Position numbers and translations under genes: made by a program. The notes beneath the pieces are model-generated. The model was not told the DNA's origin. It made no database searches and saw nothing but the letters and a program-made list of their open reading frames with translations. DNA of 64,000 nt from NCBI GenBank assembly GCA_009761415.1, contig QUOL01000014.1:434001-498000 (forward strand). Reading direction: 5' to 3'. Of the stretch, positions 56,763 through 64,000 are shown piece by piece. The stretch comes from Sarcomyxa edulis. Lineage: Eukaryota > Basidiomycota > Agaricomycetes > Agaricales > Mycenaceae. Position 1 is the first letter of the stretch, and each line of letters begins with the position of its first letter.

Positions 56763-59700
56763 ATGCCTCGCAGTCATCGTAAACCATCTCCAACCGATAC
56801 GCCTCCAGCTGCGCCCCGGGCCAACACCTGGGAAACACTTAGAGGTACGAGTATACCCTTCTTCGTCGCCTCATGTCACCAACAGCCATCGCCAGATTCT
56901 CTTCAGCTGGCCTTTGACAACACCAACAAGATGACTCACGACTCGATCTTGGCTAATCCGAGTCGAAAGCGCAAAGCTACCACTAGCACCACATCGATAA
57001 CACCATCTCCACTAAAGAAGAGAAAAGGCGCCACGTCGACTGAAACTATCGCAAATGGTACGTGTACTCTAGCAGTGTCAGGCGTCAATCCCATTCTTAA
57101 TCCCCGTAGATTCCAACGAGAAACGCGTCTTTGCATCGACATCTGGCGCCTCCGCATTTCGACGCATACCCCACACCATTCCTGACACAGATCCCTTCCC
57201 AGAACCTACTACACTCTCCTCGTCAATAGTCCCCAGAAAGCGTCCTCCACGCGTCAAGAAGACGCCCGAATCCCAAGCTTCAGACGCAGGGCCCTCTCAC
57301 GATCTACCCCAGATCGTCGCACCATCACCACCCCTACCCAAGAAACGCAAACGTCAATCCGAAACTGACCCATCCCGTACCATCGATCTGACATCCATAG
57401 CAGAACCCTCCACAGGAAGACCTCAACGTACGTCCAAACCCCATTCGTAGCACTTTTCTAACTAATCGTGGCGCTTTCTTCAACAGGCAAACGTATCGCC
57501 ACAGAGAAAGCTAGAGGCGAATTGCACCCATTTTTGGTGTCCTCTCCACCTGCTTTCAAGAAAGTCAAATCCTCCCCGATCAAAGGTGGGTCAAATTACT
57601 TTTTATACATGACTATCCTCTCACGCACTTCTCGTACTTGCCGTAATCCTTAGATGCATCCACGGATAGACCGAGACCTAGACCTAAACGGAAGGCGAAG
57701 GCAGCGGTCAAGCAGGAAGACATCATCGAACTCGTAAGCACCGACGAAGATGTTGCTGTTCCACGCACAACAAAGACGCCTTCGAAGTCACAACGTCGTC
57801 AACTCGTTGTTCTTGACACGATCGACCTCACACTGGATACTACCGAGGATGACGAAGAGCATCACACTAAGTCTGGAATTCCTGGTAGTCTTAAGACTTC
57901 CAAACAACCTACCTCCCCTACCAAAACTGACTTGGACCTAGCTGAGCATACTCCCACACCGCCTACTATTGGCACACAATCGGATGCTACACCTGAAAAG
58001 AAAGTTATTTCACCCCCTCGTCGTCCTAAGCGTATAACTCTCGGAATCCCTTCTTCTCCCGTCGTGCTACCCGAAGACCCGGCCGAAATAACAGTCCCAG
58101 TCCCAGTCCATGCCCATGTCTCTGTTCTCCACTCCAGACCGTCTTCTGTCGATTCGACCCGTACGCTTTCTACTACTGACGATCAGCCTCTTCCTACATC
58201 CTCGTTGCCTGAACATCTCCCCGCATCCCCTACCGCTTTCGTTCCCATTTCAAAGTCAAGTCCTGTACCCGCAGACGTTGCTGCGTATCCTTCTCCAACC
58301 TCTGAAGCGCACGCGGAAGCAGAAACGAAAGTAGAAGCGGAGGCAGAAGCGGAGGCAGAAGATGAAACAGTCGTCCCTTCCATCGATATCGACGGCGAGG
58401 ATCTCTACACTTCAGATTTGGCCGCAACCACTTCCGAACCCACACCCACAGTCACCCTACCTCATCCTCCCCCTCTCTACACTGCTCGCCCCATGACAAT
58501 CAATGATGTTCCCTCCCACCTATCCGCAGGAGTAAAGTTCCTCCAGCACCAGACCATCGAGCTCGTCGAGATAAGTCACGCTGATGCTTTGGCTCTGCGC
58601 TCAAATGCACCAGATCAAAAGCCTCTGTCTCTGTCTCCGTTCCAGGACACTTCGGATGAAGGCCTAGATATATGGCCTGCAACGGCGCCCGTGGCTGTCG
58701 GTGGTATGACTAGCAAGTTTTTCGATAGGATGTCTGAGTGGTCGGCGCGGACTGAGAAGCGAAAGTTGGAGCGCATAGCGAGGGAGTCGGAGGTTGTTTC
58801 TGTTGTTAGAGCATCCAATTTTGTGGATAATGGTTCTACGGAAGGCATACCTCGCGTTGGTGACGAAACGGCTGCAGCTCTCCCCATTGTGATTGATGTG
58901 GCGCCCGCCGAAGTTGAACGTCTCGATGCAGTGTCCAATACTGCTCCAGTGGATGATGTTCTCGTTTTGGAAGCCTCTGCGACGCTTCCTGTTGAGGTTC
59001 CCGAGTCTCTCGATGTCGTATCCGTTCCCGGTCCCGCGGTCGACGTCGTCGCTAAACCAGCCCCGGATATCTCTGTTGGGACTGATGTGACTTCTCTCGA
59101 TGAAGTGGGCAGTGCTTCGTCCGCACCCGATGATATCGTCGTGGTTCCGTCTTCAGCACGCCCTGTTGAAGCTTCCGAGCCTCTTGACTGCATTTCCGTT
59201 TTCGCTCCCGCGGTCGACGTCTCCGAACCAGCTCCAGCTGTCTCTATTGGGACTGATGCAGCTTCCTTCGATGAAGTATCTGGTGCTGCATTGACGGTTG
59301 ACGATGTCATTGTGATACCACCTACCACGCTCCCTGTCGAAGCTCCTGAGCCTCTTGACATCGTATCCATTTCCGCTCCCGCGGTCGACCTGGCTCATGA
59401 GGTCGACGCGACCCCAACCATGCCCGTTACGACTGATATAAATGCCCTTGATGAAGTATTCTGTGCCACTTGGGCAGATGACAATGTCTGCTTGGAATCA
59501 TCTTCAACGCTCCCTGTTGTAGTTCCCGCGGTTGACGTGCTTCAGGAAGTCGTCTCCGAAGCGACCCTAGTCGACTATATAACACCTCATGCGAAGGAGC
59601 TAGAAAGTTCTGAGGCGACACATCGTCTCGCATTCGTGGTGAACGTGGAACTTGCGACTGCTCCGCTATCTCCTAGTCATCCAGAAACCGAGGATGCAGC

Positions 59701-60370
59701 GGTGGTCCTTGAAATTCTGGATACCCCGCCCAATGTCGCCCTCGTTGTTGACTTGACTGAAGTTAATCAACCTTTGCCGACCGAAAATCCTACAAGTATG
59801 CCTGAAACTCTCGATGTCGTCATACCTAGTTCTCCTTCCGCGGTCGACTCGATGACCAACGACAGCACCTTGGAGCTCGAAACAGCTACTCCGACTCCCT
59901 TCGAGGCATTCAGTGCGGAAGACTCCCTCGGTCTTGATCCTGATCTGGCTCTAGCGGATGCTACAGCAAGCGCTGCGAGATTGACCGCCGTAGTGGGTCG
60001 TGAGTCTCCCCCCTCTCCCTTGTATATAAATTTGCTGACATCTCTATTCCCTCAAGTGATGGACGAGATCCCAGATTCTCAAGCCCTTATACCTGCGCCC
60101 ATAGAACAAACCTCGAAAGACGAAAACAGCGTAGAGGCGTCAACTTCTCCACTGTCAATGTCCATTACCGGATTGGAGTTCTGCACTTCCCCGAGCCCCA
60201 GCACTGGATCTTCGTTGAATAGTTCAGACCAAGCCGTACTTGAGTACCAACTGGTACAGTCCTTCTCTGACGATGTCTCTTTCCCCACTATTCAAATTTC
60301 GTCGTCGAATTTCGACCCTTTGTCTTTCATGGATGATCTTATTTATCCCTCCGACGATGACATCTTATGA
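56763..60370 (+). CDS. Long disordered, nuclear-type protein with internal repeats
   Basis: The product is about 1,100 residues and almost wholly low-complexity. The start MPRSHRKPSPTDTPPAAPRA is followed by several classical nuclear-localisation clusters (SRKRKATTST, PLKKRKGA, LPKKRKRQSETD, RPRPKRKAKAA). Short hydrophobic-acidic stretches resemble SUMO-interaction motifs (VLDTIDLTLDTTEDDEEH, IIELVSTDEDVAV). One segment, GMTSKFFDRMSEWSARTEKR then KLERIARESEVV, looks folded and helical. A Glu/Ala-rich run lies at 58310-58370. From 58922 to 59578 the chain is made of about 3.7 degenerate repeats of 57-60 residues (LPVEVPESLDVVSV type). A 57-nt GT-AG segment (60000-60056), in frame, is probably an intron. 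Four introns are inferred in the first kilobase. No family is recognised; a scaffold or transcription-linked role is only suggested by composition. Confidence 0.7.
58922..59578 (+). repeat. Coding tandem repeats of about 174 bp
   Basis: Repeat units begin with a LDEV-type codon run at 58922, 59096, 59267 and 59447. Each holds a DD[VI] block, then LPVE.PE.LD.VS, a PAVD block and a TD block. Units are about 174, 171 and 180 bp with the fourth cut short. Protein identity between neighbours is roughly half, so the expansion is old or fast-diverging. Confidence 0.8.
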
Positions 60371-60663
60371 TCTTTCTGTATTTTATGATGTGTCTGGATC
60401 CCGGCTTTGACGATCGATGCTCTCTGTATTATTTAACTGACGTCCATACTCAACTGTATTAACATGCTGTACTATTAGAAATATCGTGTTCGGTATCTTT
60501 ATTGTTCGCTAAGATGCATCCGCTTTTTCTGCTCGCTTCGGGGCCGATTGGCGGGCACAAATAGCGCAATTGCGAACTATGATGCACGAGCAAGGTTCCA
60601 CGATGTGTACCGAGTTTTACCAGGGATTCCCAACCACTCTTGTACCAGTACCACCATCATATT

Positions 60664-61493
60664 ATGGACTCGTACACCAGGCAACCAAAACCAAAAAGTG
60701 TCAGGCCCTTGGTCTACACTGGAATCGTTCTGTGCGTATTGCTATTCCTCGTTGCTCCAGGTGTGTTCCGGGTGTTCAGCCCCGTTCAGCCTACCATCAC
60801 AAAGGTACGTGTATACATAAAGTCTTTGTTTCAATTGCAATTCTGAAAGTGAGTCCCATAGGCCGTCGTTGTGCTTAAGGGTGATTCCCAAGTCAGTGGC
60901 ACGGTTCTATTCGAGCAACCTGGTGGCAGCGGGCCCGTCAAAATCACTGGAGAGTTGAAGAACTTGGATCCACTCTCCAAGCGTGGATTCCACGTCCAGT
61001 CAGTGCTTTTCTGACTAGACCCGCGTTCAGTCTGATTGACCAAGTTGATAAATATACAGTCAATTCGGTGACGCGACTAACGGCTGTCTATCTGCTGGAC
61101 CTCATTTCAATCCTTTCGGCAAAAATCACGGTGCACCTTCTGACAGTGAAAGACACGTCGGTGACCTAGGAAATATTGAGACCGATGAATTTGGTGTGGC
61201 CACCATCTCGTTGAGTGACAAGCAAATATCCCTCAATGGGGAGCGCAGCATCATCGGCCGTGCAGTAGTCGTCCACTCTGTGAGTTTTTTTTTATGAACC
61301 CTAGGATTGAAAGTCATCCCACTCTCATTTTGACAGGGTACCGATGATCTCGGTAGGGGAGATAACGATGAGTCTCTAAAAACTGGCAATGCCGGTGCCA
61401 GAGCCGCTTGCGGAGTCATCGGTCAGTTGTCCTCCAGGCTACCCCAAAATTTGTTATCTAATCATCACGAATGGAACAGCTCTCAGCGCTTAG
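60664..61493 (+). CDS. Cu/Zn superoxide dismutase with N-terminal membrane anchor
   Basis: The catalytic domain has both family signatures: [20 protein letters not shown] and [16 protein letters not shown]. All metal ligands are visible: His-x-His in FHVHQ, the His of GPHFNP, KNHGAP, ERHVGD with its Asp, and VVVHSG. The arginine of the GNAGAR signature guides superoxide. Ahead of the domain the protein reads [20 protein letters not shown], then [18 protein letters not shown], one clear transmembrane helix (about residues 18-37), then [20 protein letters not shown]. Ordinary cytosolic SOD1 has no such helix. A type II topology, with the enzyme on the lumenal or outer side, is expected from the basic N-tail. 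Four introns. An intron after HV-H splits the copper-site motif. Start: first ATG in frame. Confidence 0.9.
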
Positions 61494-61604
61494 GATGCTT
61501 CAGACAAGCAGTGCCGGGCAAACGTTTTCGGTATTTCTCGAATATAAATCATCAAATTTCTTGTATTACACTTGCTCGTGTATATATATCTCTGCCAACC
61601 AGGT

Positions 61605-63043
61605 TCACTGGCACTATCAACGAGCAACATGTTGAGAGAGAGACTTCGTAAGGAACAAGAAATGGGACCAACCTGGTAATAGTATGGTGGGGACACTGCC
61701 TTGCAAGTGAAGCCACTTGCGCAAACTGTGGCACCTGTGTATCCGGTCCCTAATAATGACAATCAGTTGTGATATAGAATTCCACGTCCGGAGATGCACA
61801 CCTCCACATTGTCCCCACTGAGTTTGTGTAGCCACAGCAGCCGTAGAGGTAGAGCTCACAGGACTGGATGCTGTAGATGTCGGAACTGCAGTAGTGGTGC
61901 CGACACCCGAAGAACTCGAGGGCGGAGTTACTGCACCACTTCCAATGCTGGTAGTGATTGGGCCACTCTCGATATATACCCCAGAGAAATACCAATCCTC
62001 AGTCGTAGAACCACTCGTCAGACGTAGGAACCCGAGATGCCAGTCTTCACTGTTAGTGGATGTAGATGCTGGCATGTTCTGTACCACCTTCACGAGTGGA
62101 GAAGAGCCGGTAGATGCCCAAAGACCTACTGTCCCTGCGCTAAACTAGAGAGAAAGATTGAGTTTTGGTCTCTTGATCGTGCGGAATAGAGTTGTCAAAG
62201 CCCTCACATCGATGTCGTATGCAAAGTTGAACCAGGTGTTGGCCACTAATGGAGTACCCCACTGAGGCTGTGAGCTGACCCTGTCAATTTCATGATCTAT
62301 TCAGAACGTAGTTCGCGACAGTGTATCTGAAGAGCTTACATCCATTCTAGATTTGTTACGTTCGGCCCAACGCCATATTTGAACTAACAAATATATGTTT
62401 TGAGCTATGTGTGTTCACGTGTAGCTCCATAACATACCTCGGTGAAGTGAGATTCGAAGAACAAGACTTGATGTTCCGAAGTAGTCTATTATCCCGAGGA
62501 GAAAGCCTGTCAACAGGTGCAACTCTCGAAATCGTGAAAAACATACGTCAGGCGGGTTCGTTGCGGTATGCATCATTGAGAAATGGTAGAAGAGGTTCCC
62601 GGTCCCCAAGTTTTGTGAAGTCTGAGGGATGAGTTCGGTTCTCTGGAACTGACTGTTCCATTGACTTGTGCTGTCCACCGTCAGCTTGAGCCCCAGGTTT
62701 TCTGCAGTGTCTGCTGGGTTTTTGAACGAGGGATCCGTGGCCAAGTAGTGCGACGTTGGTTGAGTGCCGTGGATGTACTGGATATATTCATGTATTTATG
62801 AGCCGAGGACATACATACTTTCCTGCGTACGTACCCACTGATACTCTCCAACCTCGTCCGCCCATGACCCTATAGTGCATGTGGTCAGAATGAGTACATG
62901 GCCATAACGTTATTGCGATACTTACAGTTATCGAAAGCAGACGCTGAAGGATAGGCGTTGAATGAGCCGGACCAGATCGTGGTCCCGGCTAAAGCGCCAC
63001 GAGAAAATAGAGATACCACCACCAAAGGAAGGAGGGCGAACAT
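61605..63043 (-). CDS. Secreted GH131 beta-glucanase with C-terminal CBM1
   Basis: The signal peptide [20 protein letters not shown] is followed by [19 protein letters not shown], then [20 protein letters not shown], the conserved N-terminal region of GH131. [20 protein letters not shown] and FHFSMM-type segments follow, then [20 protein letters not shown] and [21 protein letters not shown] Ser/Thr/Pro linker ([19 protein letters not shown]) joins to a CBM1: [26 protein letters not shown] and PYYYQCQ. The CBM1 needs two introns: one after WGQCGG, and a 59-nt one that leaves only Cys-Gln-stop in the last exon. GH131 enzymes act on beta-1,3/1,6- and beta-1,4-glucans; the CBM1 binds cellulose. 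About seven introns. Convergent with SOD, 111 bp apart. Confidence 0.9.
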
Positions 63044-63356
63044 GCTGACGAAGTGCGTTGAGGTCAAACGTACCAACAGGTGCTCTTATAAAGTGTTCTC
63101 GGTAATTTACTTGATGAACATCGGTGGCGCACAGACGACTGTTTGCGAAGTTTTCCCGCAGGAAAAACGTCGGCAGTCGTCGATTAGGAATAAGATCAGG
63201 ATATTAAGCAAGTATGTCGGGATTCTATCACGCGCGAGTGGATCCGGAGTAAACAAACAGGGGATAGGATAGGATAGTGGTATTCTACAATTAATCCGAG
63301 GGTATCAAATCACAACATCATAAGTGAAGAAACTCCGTACATGATATATCCAATCA
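63044..63356. other. GH131 promoter and 3' region of the last gene
   Basis: 313 bp between two minus-strand genes. A TATAAG element on the minus strand (63085-63090), about 45 bp before the GH131 ATG, is its likely TATA box. No gene is seen. Confidence 0.45.
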
Positions 63357-64000
63357 TCATTGCGACTTCTTGAAGGCCCACGAAGTCAGCCACGACTTGG
63401 TCACATTGGCTTTGTCCGCCTCGGCCTGCTCGTCTTCTAATCTATTGACCAGAGCGTGTCTTTCTTCTGCAATAACCTCGCGAACGATGGCTTGAAGGGC
63501 GCTGACATTGCCGCTTCGTATTGTCAAAGGCGGTTGAATAGATATCTGTGAAGATGAGCCGTGTACTTCAAGAAAGTCGGCTTGGGCATGAGCATCAGGG
63601 CGTACGCCAAGCTCGTGCTCCGAAGGTCGTGAGCGGTCGTGTTTAGGAGGAGGATCGTGTTTTGGATGGGGCTCCAGCGCCGACAAGACCGAAGAAGATC
63701 GCGCACGAGTGGATGGCCGCGAAAAAGACCGGAAACTGAAGGCCGGGTGGTGACTGTCAACAGCACTAGGCCACCGACGAACAGTTCCGGCCAAGCTTTG
63801 CTTGTCGCTGGCAGCACCACTTGCTTTACGGCTGTAAGCGGAAGGTCTTCGTGGTCTGACAACTTGATCTACGTCGTCTTCTCGGTAGATCGATTGGACT
63901 CGTTTTGCGATCACCGGAGGTAACTCGATTTCCTCGGTACCAGTGTATGTCAAGTCGGGGACCTCTAGCATGTGATCGGAATGCGTAGTTGGAAGATTAC
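63357..64000 (-). CDS. Unknown protein, C-terminal part (partial)
   Basis: An open frame of at least 200 residues runs off the right edge. It reads LEVPDLTYTGTEEIELPPVI, then AKRVQSIYREDDVDQVVRPR, followed by a long Ser/Arg/His-rich disordered part (FRSFSRPSTRARSSSVLSAL, HPKHDPPPKHDRSRPSEH). A helical end follows (SALQAIVREVIAEERHALVN, RLEDEQAEADKANVTKSWLT) and the stop is at 63357. The ATG at 63971 is in frame, but the frame may continue upstream or be entered by a splice there, so I treat it as the 3' end of a longer gene. The final amphipathic helix could form a coiled coil. I do not recognise a family. Confidence 0.55.
   Translation of the reverse strand, partial: NLPTTHSDHMLEVPDLTYTGTEEIELPPVIAKRVQSIYREDDVDQVVRPRRPSAYSRKASGAASDKQSLAGTVRRWPSAVDSHHPAFSFRSFSRPSTRARSSSVLSALEPHPKHDPPPKHDRSRPSEHELGVRPDAHAQADFLEVHGSSSQISIQPPLTIRSGNVSALQAIVREVIAEERHALVNRLEDEQAEADKANVTKSWLTSWAFKKSQ

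Noticed and set aside
58615..59370. Long minus-strand open frame (251 codons, Ser/Thr/Gly-rich)
   Set aside because: It mirrors the repeat region of the long plus-strand disordered protein; codon bias and repeats keep the antisense open. There is no independent start, splice or motif support.

Overview
The window is nuclear DNA of a filamentous basidiomycete, almost certainly an Agaricomycete. Genes are dense, on both strands, and split by many introns of about 50-65 nt. Intron ends are GT/AG, with three GC/AG exceptions inside conserved motifs. Gene content fits a plant-matter-degrading mushroom: a GH131 enzyme with a CBM1, a GH43 arabinanase, several GMC oxidoreductases, a DUF6533 membrane protein, a UbiA prenyltransferase and a P450. 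Gene models below were built by translating and splicing by eye. Starts and exon edges are inferences unless a motif fixes them. No tRNA, rRNA or CRISPR array was seen.

Left part (1-16.8 kb), mainly housekeeping: the 5' part of an ABCB-type transporter (runs off the left edge); an AGC kinase of the Ypk1/Gad8 type; a histidine phosphatase with a PIP-box-like tail; a small secreted protein; a two-AN1-finger protein (CUZ1/ZFAND1 type) with a CaaX-type alternative end; a 77-bp tandem repeat; proteasome ATPase RPT5; an 851-bp inverted-repeat element; NuA4 subunit EAF6; and an ABM-like alpha+beta-barrel protein.

Central part (about 16-42.7 kb), a candidate secondary-metabolite cluster: GMC oxidoreductase 1, DUF6533 membrane protein, UbiA aromatic prenyltransferase, an inactivated GT61 fragment, epoxide hydrolase, GMC oxidoreductase 2 (secreted), cytochrome P450, NAD(P)H reductase, a shared 1-kb promoter region holding an inverted-repeat relic and a TGACGTCA site, GMC oxidoreductase 3 (secreted), an intact GT61 glycosyltransferase and a COMT-type O-methyltransferase. 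No PKS, NRPS or soluble terpene synthase is present, so the UbiA enzyme is the best candidate for the scaffold-forming step. A prenylated phenol, then epoxidised, hydrolysed, oxidised, methylated and perhaps glycosylated, would be the logical product. This is inference from gene content.

Right part (42.9-64 kb): a polytopic membrane protein, an aldo-keto reductase, RPAP3 (R2TP cochaperone), a zinc alcohol dehydrogenase, GH43, the WD40/M20 fusion DUG2, a long disordered nuclear-type protein with about 58-residue repeats, a membrane-anchored Cu/Zn superoxide dismutase, GH131-CBM1, and the end of an unknown gene leaving the right edge.
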